From Flavimaribacter sediminis (GTDB taxonomy: Bacteria > Pseudomonadota > Alphaproteobacteria > Rhizobiales > Rhizobiaceae), in NCBI RefSeq assembly GCF_019492055.1, contig NZ_JAICBX010000001.1, positions 868,001-932,000 of the forward strand: a stretch of 64,000 nucleotides of DNA. Direction: 5' to 3'. The position numbers were made by a program, and so were the translations under genes. Below, piece by piece: positions 17,702-25,917 of the stretch. Each line of letters begins with the position of its first letter. The first letter of the stretch is position 1. The notes below the pieces were generated by a model, which searched no databases, was not told the DNA's origin, and saw nothing but the letters and a program-made list of their open reading frames with translations.

Positions 17702-18566
17702 AGAGAGCCTCCATCAGCTTGGCGTTGCTGCCGTCGATATCGGCGTTGTAATCGTCAAGGGAGAACCGGACCTTGCGGATGCGCGGCATGAAAGTGTTCG
17801 CCTGAACCTCTTCGATCGCGGCGTCATATTCCTCACGGTTGATCGGCTTCCATTTGACGATGTCGCCGGGTTTGAAGAAGACAAGGAAATCCTTGAGATA
17901 CGAGACGCTCTGTTGCGGATCGTAGATCGGCATCGGAGTAATACCGAACATCTGGTATCCGCCGGCGCCGCGCACCGAATAGATGCATGAAAAGCTGCCG
18001 CCGTAGCCGACGGTGAGCTTTGGCGTATCCGTGCGCGGGCGCAGATATTTCGGCACCTGGATCTGCCGGGCCCGGTCAACCATCTGGTAGAGGAACGGCA
18101 GTCCGGAGACGAAGCCGACCATAGACACGAACCACGGCGCGCCGGAGTGCGCTTCGATGAACTTCTCAACGCTCTCGTACCCGTTGATGCATGCTGCATA
18201 TTCGATATCGGTTGCGTTGGGGTCCTGATGGCGTTCGCGAAACCGCATCAGCGTTTCGTGCGTCCAGGGATCCTGATAATAGACCGGAATCTCGATGATC
18301 CGCGTCTCGAGCACGGGTTCCGCCTTTTCGGCGGTTTCCTCAAGGCGCTTGAGCTCAGCCATCAGGTCGTCGGGCTTTATCACGTCCGGATCGAACTTGA
18401 TCTGGAAGGAGGCGTTGGCCGGACAAATTTCAGTCACGCCCTTGATGTCGGCCTCTCGTACGGCGTTGGTCATCGACAGGCTGACGAAGAATGCTTCCAG
18501 CGACATCGCCTCATCGACTTCGACGAAGATGTGCTCGTCGCCGCCAAATGTGTATCGGCTGCTCAT
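17691..18566 (-). CDS. pxpB: PxpB/KipI-like subunit (carboxyltransferase domain subunit 1)
   Basis: A 291-residue cytoplasmic protein of the PxpB/KipI family. It is longer than the usual 220-240 residues because of an N-terminal extension of about 60 residues (FGGDEHIFVEVDEAMSLEAF region). The family core is clear: 'CINGYESVEKFIEAH', 'FVSGLPFLYQMVD' and 'GSFSCIYSVRGAGGYQMFG', close to the conserved 'P..P..GG....Y....PGGW..IG' region. It overlaps the biotin carboxylase stop by four bases and the PxpC start by 11, so the three are made together. KipI in Bacillus also inhibits the sporulation kinase KinA, but the gene context here argues for the enzymatic role. Confidence 0.87.
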   Translation of the reverse strand: MSSRYTFGGDEHIFVEVDEAMSLEAFFVSLSMTNAVREADIKGVTEICPANASFQIKFDPDVIKPDDLMAELKRLEETAEKAEPVLETRIIEIPVYYQDPWTHETLMRFRERHQDPNATDIEYAACINGYESVEKFIEAHSGAPWFVSMVGFVSGLPFLYQMVDRARQIQVPKYLRPRTDTPKLTVGYGGSFSCIYSVRGAGGYQMFGITPMPIYDPQQSVSYLKDFLVFFKPGDIVKWKPINREEYDAAIEEVQANTFMPRIRKVRFSLDDYNADIDGSNAKLMEALYAD

Positions 18567-19957
18567 GAATTCGAGCCTTCCTTTTGCTTGATGCGGTTGA
18601 GGTTGTTTTCGAGCCAGGGTTCCAGCCAGCGGGTATGAACCTTGCCGGCGCGCAGGTCTTCGCTTTCCAGCAACGCCTCGAAGAGCGGCTTTGTGGTCGC
18701 CAGACCGTCCACCTGCAGTTCGCCGAGCGCGCGTTTCAGGCGGAGCAGCGCCTTGTCTCGGTCTTCCGCCCAGACAATCAGCTTGCCGAGCAATGAATCA
18801 TAAAACGGCGGGACCGCGTAGCCGGGATAGAGCATGTGGTCGAAGCGCACGCCGGGCCCGTCAGGGGCCAGAAGTTCGCCAACCACGCCGGGAAAGGGCA
18901 TGAAATTGTTCGCCGGATCCTCGGCGTTCAGCCGCACCTCGATGGCGTGTCCCTTCGCCGCCACGTCGTCCTGACTGACCCTCAGTTTCGCCCCGCCGGC
19001 GATGGCGATCATCTCGGCGACGAGATCGAAGCCGCAGATCATTTCCGTCACGGGATGCTCCACCTGAATGCGGGTGTTCATCTCGATGAAATAGAAATCG
19101 CCGGTTTCGTCGTCGTAGAGATATTCGATCGTGCCGGCGCCCTTGTAGTTCACGGACTTCGCCAGTGCGACGGCCGACGCGCAGAGCTTGTCCCGCACGT
19201 TTTCGTTGAGGGCCGATGAGGGAGCTTCCTCCCACACCTTCTGACGACGGCGCTGCAGCGAACATTCGCGCTCGTGGAAATGGACAACGTCCTCGCCATC
19301 GCCGAGCACCTGAACCTCGATGTGTCGGGCGCGCTCGATCACCTTCTCGATATAGATCCCGCCGTCACCGAACGCCGCTTTCGCCTCGGAAGACGCTTGC
19401 GGCGCAAGCGACAGGAATTCCTCGGCGCTGTCTGCGATGCGAATGCCGCGTCCGCCGCCGCCGGCGGCGGCCTTGATCATCACCGGGTAACCGATCTCGT
19501 CGGCGAGCTTCGCAGCTTCCTGCATATCGCCGATAACGCCGTCGCTGCCCGGCACGGTCGGGACGTTCGCCTTTTTCGCCTCGGCTCTCGCCGCAGCCTT
19601 GTCGCCCATCAGGCGGATTGTGTCGCCGCTGGGGCCCACGAAGATCAGACCCGCGTCGGCGACCGCGTCGGCAAAGCCGGCGTTTTCGGAGAGGAAGCCG
19701 TATCCCGGGTGAATGGCGTCCGCGCCGGTGTCCCTGGCCGCTTTCAGAATGGCCTCGATATCGAGGTAGGATTTCGCCGCCTGGGGCGGGCCGATATTGA
19801 TAGTCTCGTCGGCCATCTGCACGGCGCGGCTATCCTTGTCTGCGTCGCTGTAGACCTGAACCGTCGCAATCCCGAGGTCGCGCGCTGCGCGAATGACGCG
19901 CACGGCGATCTCGCCTCGATTGGCGATCAGGAGTTTGCTGATGTTGCCCGTCTTCAC
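18563..19957 (-). CDS. Biotin carboxylase (AccC-like)
   Basis: A 464-residue ATP-grasp enzyme that carboxylates the biotin on its carrier protein using ATP and bicarbonate. It has the full biotin carboxylase set: 'LIANRGEIAVRVIRAARDLG' at the N-terminus, the glycine-rich ATP loop 'KAAAGGGGRGIRIA', 'HIEVQVLGDG', 'ERECSLQRRRQKVWEE' and the catalytic 'EMNTRIQVEHPVTEM'. It follows the carrier gene by 8 bases and overlaps pxpB. Because it is tied to pxpA/B/C and has no accA/accD nearby, it is probably a dedicated paralogue and not the housekeeping AccC, so I withhold the symbol. Confidence 0.92.
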   Translation of the reverse strand: MKTGNISKLLIANRGEIAVRVIRAARDLGIATVQVYSDADKDSRAVQMADETINIGPPQAAKSYLDIEAILKAARDTGADAIHPGYGFLSENAGFADAVADAGLIFVGPSGDTIRLMGDKAAARAEAKKANVPTVPGSDGVIGDMQEAAKLADEIGYPVMIKAAAGGGGRGIRIADSAEEFLSLAPQASSEAKAAFGDGGIYIEKVIERARHIEVQVLGDGEDVVHFHERECSLQRRRQKVWEEAPSSALNENVRDKLCASAVALAKSVNYKGAGTIEYLYDDETGDFYFIEMNTRIQVEHPVTEMICGFDLVAEMIAIAGGAKLRVSQDDVAAKGHAIEVRLNAEDPANNFMPFPGVVGELLAPDGPGVRFDHMLYPGYAVPPFYDSLLGKLIVWAEDRDKALLRLKRALGELQVDGLATTKPLFEALLESEDLRAGKVHTRWLEPWLENNLNRIKQKEGSNS

Positions 19958-19965
19958 GAAGCGCC

Positions 19966-20205
19966 TCAGTCCAGTTCGACGATGGTCTGGCCGGCCATGA
20001 CCGGTTCAGCGTCATCGATCGGAAACGCGGTGATGTTTCCGTCGCCGTCCGACTTGATCTCGTGAAATGATTTCATCACTTCCACGATCGCGACCGTATC
20101 GCCTTTCGCAACCGTGTCGCCGACCTCTTTGAAGGGCGGCTGATCGGGCGCGGGCTTGCGGTAGAACGTGCCCGGGATGGGTGATTTGACCTCGTGTTTT
20201 GCCAT
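19966..20205 (-). CDS. Short biotin carboxyl carrier protein
   Basis: A 79-residue biotinyl domain with no N-terminal extension, half the length of the housekeeping AccB. The lysine to be biotinylated is Lys45 in 'VEVMKSFHEI'. This departs from the usual E-A-M-K-M: Val replaces Ala before Met and Ser replaces Met after Lys. The two half-domains (VKSPIPGTFYRKP and AEPVMAGQTIVELD) are complete. It is placed between pxpA and the biotin carboxylase gene, 8 bases from the latter. The partner of this carrier is most likely the PxpBC-like carboxyltransferase pair, not acetyl-CoA carboxylase. Confidence 0.9.
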   Translation of the reverse strand: MAKHEVKSPIPGTFYRKPAPDQPPFKEVGDTVAKGDTVAIVEVMKSFHEIKSDGDGNITAFPIDDAEPVMAGQTIVELD

Positions 20206-20237
20206 GAATTGCTTCTCCTTGTTCGTCAGCGCCGGCG

Positions 20238-20966
20238 TCAGGCCGCGTGCAACTGACTGATCCCTTCCTGAACCGCCTTTGCGATGGCGACGGCGTTCGG
20301 TGTGTCCGAGTGCACGCAGATTGTTTCCACGCGCACAGGCAATGTCTTGCCGTTGATGGACGTCAGCCGACCATTGCGGACAGCCTCGACCGACCGCGAA
20401 GCCGCGACCTGCGGGTCTACGGCCGCATGTTCGCGTGTGATGATCAGGTTTCCATCGTCGTCATAATCCAGATCGGCGAAGAATTCCGCGAGGAAACCGC
20501 CGCCGCGGCGCGTGTAGACCTCTTCGTGCAGCGTTCCCGCAAGTCCCATCACAGGCACATCGTAGACCTCGGCCGCATCAGCGACTGCTTCGGCGATATA
20601 CTCCATGCGCGCGGCCATGCCGTAAAGGGCGCCATGCGGCTTGAGATGCGAAAGCTCCATGCCCGCCTGGTCGAGAAAGCCCTTAAGCGCGCCGATCTGG
20701 TAGAGAATGATATTAGCCATCTCTTCGCGATCGATCTTCATCTCGCGCCGACCGAAACCCGCGAGATCGGGAAGCGAGAAATGCGCGCCGACCTTTACGT
20801 CATGCGTACGCGCAAGTTCGACCGTTTGCCGCATGTGGTTCGGATCGGACGCATGAAATCCGCACGCTACGTTGGCCTGGGTGATGAAAGGCATGATGCC
20901 CTCGTCATCGCCCATCTTGTAGAGACCGAAGCTCTCTCCCATGTCGCAGTTGATATCCACGGTCAT
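20238..20966 (-). CDS. pxpA: 5-oxoprolinase subunit A (LamB/YcsF family)
   Basis: A 242-residue TIM-barrel-like hydrolase of the LamB/YcsF family. Signature motifs are complete: 'DINCDMGESFGLYKMGDDE' at residues 4-22, 'NVACGFHASDPNHMRQTV', 'VGAHFSLPDLAGFGRREM' and 'LKPHGALYGMAA'. In characterised organisms PxpA with PxpB and PxpC hydrolyses 5-oxoproline to glutamate at the cost of ATP. Here it lies 12 bases after the ABC permease and before the biotin carrier, linking import to catabolism. Whether the substrate is 5-oxoproline or another lactam-like compound is open. Confidence 0.92.
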   Translation of the reverse strand: MTVDINCDMGESFGLYKMGDDEGIMPFITQANVACGFHASDPNHMRQTVELARTHDVKVGAHFSLPDLAGFGRREMKIDREEMANIILYQIGALKGFLDQAGMELSHLKPHGALYGMAARMEYIAEAVADAAEVYDVPVMGLAGTLHEEVYTRRGGGFLAEFFADLDYDDDGNLIITREHAAVDPQVAASRSVEAVRNGRLTSINGKTLPVRVETICVHSDTPNAVAIAKAVQEGISQLHAA

Positions 20967-20978
20967 ATATTCGGTTCC

Positions 20979-22007
20979 TCAGTCTTTCAGTGATGCGACG
21001 TAGCGAAGCCGGATCTGGTCCGCGATCACCGCGAGGATCAGAAGGGCGCCGAGTACGACAGTCTGCAAATAGGATTCGATACGCGCCAGGTTCATGCCGT
21101 TCTGAACCAGGCCAATAAACAGGGCGCCGAGCACCACGTTTTCGAGGCGTCCGACACCGCCGCGAAGGCTTACGCCTGCGATCACGCAGGCGGCGATCGA
21201 TTCAAGAGGCATGGACGCCCCGATATTCGCCTCTCCGGTGTCGAGGCGCGCCGTGAGCAACATGCCGGACACGGCGGCGAAAAAGGAGCACAGCACATAG
21301 GTGATGAACAGCGTGCCGGTCGTGTTGACGCCGGACAACGAGGCCGCCTTCACGTTGCCGCCCACGGCGTAGAAATATCGGCCCTGCGGGGTCCAGTACA
21401 GGAAGATATACAAGCCGATCGCGAGCAAGGCGGCGACATAGACGGGAACGGGTACGCCGAACATGGAACCGAAGCCGAATATGTCGCCGAAAGCCACCGG
21501 CATGCCGTAGACTGGTACGCCGCCTGTCAGGAACAGCGCGACGCCAAAGCCGACCGAAGTCATGCCGAGAGACATCATGAAGGGCGATACGCCGAAAAAT
21601 GCGACGCCCGCGCCATTCACGACGCCAATCATCGAGCCGGCCGCAATGCCGGCGAGGCATCCAACCGTGATGGCGAGCCACACCATGTCGGGCATCGCCA
21701 CGGCGGTCGCGGCCATCGCCATCGCGCCGACCACCGACGACAGCGCCACGACCGTCCCGACTGAAAGGTCGAAGCCGCCGGTCAGCAGCGCCAGCATCTG
21801 TCCGAGCGACACGATCATCAGATAGACAGACTGGCGCAGGACGTTCATCAGGTTGCGCGCCGTCAGGAAATTGTCCGACATCAACGTGAACACGATTAGT
21901 GCGATGAGAAGCAGGAAGGGCAGGATGCCAACGCGAACAAAGATGCGCTTGACGAAATCGCCGCTCGCCGCCGCTGCAGGCGCCGTCGTCGTCTTGTCGG
22001 CGGTCAT
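20979..22007 (-). CDS. Sugar-type ABC transporter permease (RbsC family)
   Basis: An inner-membrane channel of 342 residues with about ten hydrophobic helices and the RbsC/BPD_transp_2 pattern: 'DNFLTARNLMNVLRQ', 'LTGGFDLSVGTVVALSSVVG' and 'SGVNTTGTLFITYVLCSFFAA'. It overlaps the ATPase stop by four bases and precedes pxpA by 12. RbsC-type permeases form homodimers and work with a double-domain ATPase, exactly the arrangement here. The family carries sugars, autoinducer-2, nucleosides and other small molecules, so the substrate is set by the unusual TorT-like receptor. Confidence 0.93.
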   Translation of the reverse strand: MTADKTTTAPAAAASGDFVKRIFVRVGILPFLLLIALIVFTLMSDNFLTARNLMNVLRQSVYLMIVSLGQMLALLTGGFDLSVGTVVALSSVVGAMAMAATAVAMPDMVWLAITVGCLAGIAAGSMIGVVNGAGVAFFGVSPFMMSLGMTSVGFGVALFLTGGVPVYGMPVAFGDIFGFGSMFGVPVPVYVAALLAIGLYIFLYWTPQGRYFYAVGGNVKAASLSGVNTTGTLFITYVLCSFFAAVSGMLLTARLDTGEANIGASMPLESIAACVIAGVSLRGGVGRLENVVLGALFIGLVQNGMNLARIESYLQTVVLGALLILAVIADQIRLRYVASLKD

Positions 22008-23551
22008 GCCGCCTCTCTTTCGAAGAAATGCGATAGCACGTTCTGCTCCGTAAGCTGCTCGCCCGCGACCTCGGCCTGAATTCGGCCACGGTAGAAAACA
22101 TAGGCGCGGGTGGTGAGATGAAGGATCTCCGGAAGGTCGGAGGATATGAGGACGATCGCCGTGCCGGCGCGCGCCAGTTCGACGATGAAACGATAGATGG
22201 ACGCGCGAGTCCCGACATCGACGCCCACGGTCGGTTCGTCGAATACGATCAGGTCGTAGTGTCGCGTGAGGGCCCGGGCGAGCATTGCTTTCTGCTGGTT
22301 GCCCCCGGAGAAATGGTCGACGGCGCGCTCAATACGCGGAGGCGACAAATTGAGCCGTTCCGCCAGCGCCGTCACCGCCTGGCGTTCACCGCCTGCATTG
22401 AGGAACACGCCATTCGAGAAAGGCGCTATGTCCAGGGATGCGAGGGCGACGTTCTCGCGAATCGACCGCATCATCATCAGGCCTTCACTGCGACGGTCCG
22501 CCGGCAGGTAGAGGAAGCCAGCCCTGATGTTGCGCCGCGGTTTATGGCCCGTAACATCGGCGTTCTTGAAGCGCACTGCGCCGGACGAAATCGGTAACGT
22601 TCCGAAACAGGCTTGCATGAGTTCGGACTTGCCTGAGCCGACCAGGCCCGCCATGCCGATGATCTCGCCTCTTTTAACGTGAAGCGTGGCGTCGGTCACC
22701 GAGCCGTCGGCCACTGACACGTTGTCGACGTCGAGCACCGTTTCTCCGGGGTCGGGCAGGTCGAGGTCGGGGAAGATGCCGCCGACCACGCGGCCGGTCA
22801 TCAAACCTACCAGATCGTCTTCCGATGCGGTTTGCGCGTCCACCGTGTCGATGTAGCGCCCGTCCCGGAGAACCGTAATGCGGTCGCCGATCCGGCGGAT
22901 CTCCGCCATGCGGTGGGTGATGTAGATGATCCCCACGCCGCGCGCCGTCAATTCGCCGATCAGCTCGAAGAGATGGTCTGTTTCGTGATTGGTCAATGAG
23001 GCGGTGGGTTCGTCGAGAATGAGCACGGACAGGTCCGAGCGAAAAGCTTTTGCGATTTCAACCATCTGCTGTTCTGCGCGCGTCAGGTGGTCGATGCGCT
23101 GGTGCGGCTGTAGGTTGAAGCCGAGTTCGTCGAGGATCTTTCGCGCCTCGCGGCGAATGGCCGCCTTGTCGACGAAGCCGCCGCGCCGGGGTTCCGCGCC
23201 AAGAAATAGGTTTTCCTCGACCGTCATCTGCGGGATCAGCGAGAACTCCTGGAAGACGGCGGAAATGCCGTGCGCCCGCGCTTCATGAACCGAACTGAAC
23301 GTGACGGGTTTTCCGCGAAGCAGGATCTGGCCGGCGCTCGGATGGTTGGCGCCGGCCAGGATCGATATCAGAGTGGACTTGCCGGCGCCGTTTTCTCCAA
23401 AGAGCACGTGAACTTCGCCAGTCATCAGGTCGAAATCAACGTTGTCGAGCGCCAGCACGCCCGGATATTGCTTGGACATGCCATGCGTGGCGAGAAGCAG
23501 GTCCGCCTTGGTGGCCTGATCTTCTGACTGCCGCATGGTGTTGTCCGACAT
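22004..23551 (-). CDS. Sugar-type ABC transporter ATP-binding protein (two ABC domains, RbsA-like)
   Basis: A 515-residue protein with two fused nucleotide-binding domains. Domain 1 has Walker A 'GENGAGKST', a degenerate signature 'LTRAEQQMVEIAKA' and Walker B 'VLILDEPTASL'. Domain 2 has a weakened Walker A 'GLVGSGKSEL', the good signature 'FSGGNQQKAMLARA' and Walker B 'LIVFDEPTVGVD'. This asymmetry is normal for RbsA/MglA proteins. It lies between the binding protein (22 bases away) and the permease gene. Its role is to power the importer encoded with it. Confidence 0.93.
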   Translation of the reverse strand: MSDNTMRQSEDQATKADLLLATHGMSKQYPGVLALDNVDFDLMTGEVHVLFGENGAGKSTLISILAGANHPSAGQILLRGKPVTFSSVHEARAHGISAVFQEFSLIPQMTVEENLFLGAEPRRGGFVDKAAIRREARKILDELGFNLQPHQRIDHLTRAEQQMVEIAKAFRSDLSVLILDEPTASLTNHETDHLFELIGELTARGVGIIYITHRMAEIRRIGDRITVLRDGRYIDTVDAQTASEDDLVGLMTGRVVGGIFPDLDLPDPGETVLDVDNVSVADGSVTDATLHVKRGEIIGMAGLVGSGKSELMQACFGTLPISSGAVRFKNADVTGHKPRRNIRAGFLYLPADRRSEGLMMMRSIRENVALASLDIAPFSNGVFLNAGGERQAVTALAERLNLSPPRIERAVDHFSGGNQQKAMLARALTRHYDLIVFDEPTVGVDVGTRASIYRFIVELARAGTAIVLISSDLPEILHLTTRAYVFYRGRIQAEVAGEQLTEQNVLSHFFEREAA

Positions 23552-23573
23552 CGTCCGGGCGCCGCTGTTCTGA

Positions 23574-24644
23574 TTACTCTACCGAGAACACCGGACGGAA
23601 GCCGTCGGGCGCCAGGGTGGAGGTGGGGTCGAAGTCCTTATAGTTTTCCTGGGTCACCACCTGGAGTTCCGGACCGACATGCATCATGAAGTCCTTGCCT
23701 TCAAGGATGCGGACAGCCTGATCGACTGCAATCCGGCCCTGGATGACGGTGGAGTCCGTCGGCGCCGCGAGGATCTGACCTCTCGAGATGCCCTGGGCCA
23801 CGCCCGGCGTGAAGTAATAGGCGACAACCTTGATCTGGTCCGTCAGACCGCGCGAACGGAGAATCGGCACGGCGGCTTCCGCAGTCACGGCGGTTCCGAC
23901 GATGTAGTCGAGATCGGGGTAGGCTTCGAGCGTGTCCTCGATCAGCTTGGACTGGGCTTCCTTGCCGGTGTCTCCGTACTTCGTGTCGACGACCTCGACG
24001 GCGCTGCCTTCGATTGCGCCTGCAAATCCCGTGTTGCCCGCTTCGACCCAGCCAGCCCCAGCCGGCCCGGGGAACCATGCTACCTTGGCGGCTTCACCGC
24101 CGGACGGATGTTCCGCGGCAAGAAATTCACCTGCCTTCGCACCCATTTCGCCGAACGAGACGAGGGACTTTGCCGACAGTTCCTCGGACGACATGCCGTT
24201 GATGACGTCGATGACCGGAATATCCTTCGAGCGGATCTCGCCGACGAGGTTGTTCAGGCCGTCAAACGAGATGGCGCCGATGATGACCGCGTCGGCGCCG
24301 GCCGAAACGCAGTCCTCGATCTGGGAGATCTGGGTGTTGAGTTCGGTGTAGCCGCCGGCTTCAACGACGTTGGCCTTCACGCCGAGGCGCTTGGCCTCTT
24401 CGGTCACGCCATAGTCAACGCCGAGCCAGTATGCGTCCTTCATGTGCGGGAACGAAACGCAGATATCCCAGGCCTTGGAGGCCTTTTCAAGCGGTTCGTA
24501 ATCCATCTTCGTCCTGGCGCTGTCCATGGCCATTGTTTCCCAGACTTCGACCGGGAAGGGGAACCATTCCTGGGCATGTGCGGCCGTCGACATCGTCAAC
24601 GCCACCGCTGCGGATGCCATCAATGTAGAGATTGTGTGCTTCAT
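23574..24644 (-). CDS. TorT-like periplasmic substrate-binding protein of ABC transporter
   Basis: A 356-residue periplasmic binding protein of the type-1 fold. The signal peptide ends near residue 24 (STAAHA then Q). The mature protein resembles TorT, the periplasmic sensor of the trimethylamine N-oxide system: 'WDICVSFPHMKDAYWLGVDYG', given in full at residues 58-78, then 'SQIEDCVSAGADAVIIGAIS' and 'SLVSFGEMGAKAGEFLA'. The ATG is fixed by a strong AGGAGGT upstream. No torS or torR genes are close; instead the gene heads an ABC operon. It is probably a transport receptor for a small amine- or lactam-like solute; the ligand is inferred only from family. Confidence 0.88.
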   Translation of the reverse strand: MKHTISTLMASAAVALTMSTAAHAQEWFPFPVEVWETMAMDSARTKMDYEPLEKASKAWDICVSFPHMKDAYWLGVDYGVTEEAKRLGVKANVVEAGGYTELNTQISQIEDCVSAGADAVIIGAISFDGLNNLVGEIRSKDIPVIDVINGMSSEELSAKSLVSFGEMGAKAGEFLAAEHPSGGEAAKVAWFPGPAGAGWVEAGNTGFAGAIEGSAVEVVDTKYGDTGKEAQSKLIEDTLEAYPDLDYIVGTAVTAEAAVPILRSRGLTDQIKVVAYYFTPGVAQGISRGQILAAPTDSTVIQGRIAVDQAVRILEGKDFMMHVGPELQVVTQENYKDFDPTSTLAPDGFRPVFSVE

Positions 24645-24977
24645 AGAAGTACCTCCTGATAGGTGCGAACCCATTGTCCACTTTTCCGGCCCACCAGCGG
24701 AGGGACGGTCGAAGAAAATGAAAGAACAGGATGGGGAAATTGTAAAATACGAATATTAGGGATATTAATTCTGATTTTCTTATTTCGCACGCGCAAACAA
24801 GAGGCATGCCTAAATTTGTATCAGAGCAGCAATGTTTCGTTGTCGAATTGCCCTAAAAGCCCGGTATTTGTCATGTTTTTCAGTGTTTAACTGTAATTTT
24901 CAAGAGGGCTTCGATCGAACTGTGATGCAAATCTTTGCATTGAATTATAAAAAAAGCTGATATGGATTATCTATAAA
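24645..24977. promoter_or_regulatory. Divergent AT-rich control region between TorT-like operon and LysR gene
   Basis: The only gap over 300 bases without a gene. It is far richer in A and T than its surroundings, as expected for two divergent promoters. Near the LysR start is a perfect inverted repeat ATGCAAA-TC-TTTGCAT (24925-24940), a good candidate binding site for the LysR protein. No small open frame with a ribosome site and no RNA structure stood out. Confidence 0.55.
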
Positions 24978-25907
24978 ATGAATGAACCTTCGATACGGCA
25001 GATCCGCTACTTCATAGCCGTGGCCAATATGGGCCAGGTGTCGCGCGCGGCCATGGAGCTGAACGTCTCGCAATCGGCGGTCACCACAGCGATCAAGCAG
25101 CTTGAGGAAATCGTCGGCGTTCCTCTCTTTCATCGCCACGCCGGCGGCGTGATGCTGACCTATGAAGGCAATATATTTCTGGATCACGCCCGCCGTATCA
25201 TGGCGGCAGTCGATGAGGCGGTGCGTTCCCCGCGGCGGCTGCGCGACGATGTCAAAGGCACCCTTCGCCTCGCGATGACCTATACCGTCGCCGGGTATTT
25301 CCTGTCGCCCTATATCGAGCGCTTCGTCCGCGCCTTTCCCAGCGTGAACCTGCAACTCACGGAAGCGCCGCGAAGCGCCATCGAGGACGGCCTTGTGTCC
25401 GGGACTTTCGATCTGGCGGTCTTGTTGACGTCCAACATTCTCGATCAGGAGGGGGTGGCATACGAGACGCTGCTGAAGTCGCGCCGCAGACTGTGGCTGT
25501 CTTCGCAGCATCCATTGCTGGCTATTCCGTCAGTGGGCCTGTCGGATATCGCCAACGAGCCATACATCATGCTGACGGTTGATGAGGCGTCGAATACGGC
25601 GCAGCGGTACTGGAATCGAACAAGCTATCGGCCGAAGGCGATCCTGCGAACCTCCTCCGTGGAAGCCGTCAGATCGATGGTCGCCAACGGCATGGGCGTG
25701 ACGATCCTTTCGGACATGGTCTATCGACCGTGGTCGCTTGACGGTCGCAGGGTGGAGGTCGTTTCACTGGCGGATCGGATTCCGACCATGGACGTCGGTC
25801 TCGCCTGGGCCGCCAATGTTGATCAGAACGCCGCTGTTAAGGCCTTCCGGGAATTCATGCATATGGGCGAGCAGTCCCATATGCTTGAGAACGAAGGTCG
25901 TATCTGA
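24978..25907 (+). CDS. LysR-family transcriptional regulator
   Basis: A 309-residue regulator. The winged helix-turn-helix occupies residues 1-65 (IRQIRYFIAVANMGQVSRAA, then 'LNVSQSAVTTAIKQLEEIVG'), followed by the linker helix and a two-lobed effector domain from about residue 90. It is divergent from the nine-gene TorT-like/Pxp operon and shares its control region, the classic arrangement for a LysR regulator of a catabolic operon. It probably activates that operon when the imported compound or a breakdown product is present, and represses itself. The inducer is unknown. Confidence 0.93.
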   Translation: MNEPSIRQIRYFIAVANMGQVSRAAMELNVSQSAVTTAIKQLEEIVGVPLFHRHAGGVMLTYEGNIFLDHARRIMAAVDEAVRSPRRLRDDVKGTLRLAMTYTVAGYFLSPYIERFVRAFPSVNLQLTEAPRSAIEDGLVSGTFDLAVLLTSNILDQEGVAYETLLKSRRRLWLSSQHPLLAIPSVGLSDIANEPYIMLTVDEASNTAQRYWNRTSYRPKAILRTSSVEAVRSMVANGMGVTILSDMVYRPWSLDGRRVEVVSLADRIPTMDVGLAWAANVDQNAAVKAFREFMHMGEQSHMLENEGRI

Positions 25908-25917
25908 GCGGCGCCCT

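Noticed and set aside
18563-19957. Housekeeping acetyl-CoA carboxylase AccC
   Set aside because: The sequence fits AccC, but the gene is locked in an operon with pxp genes and a divergent short carrier, with no accA, accD or full-length accB, so a dedicated paralogue is more likely.
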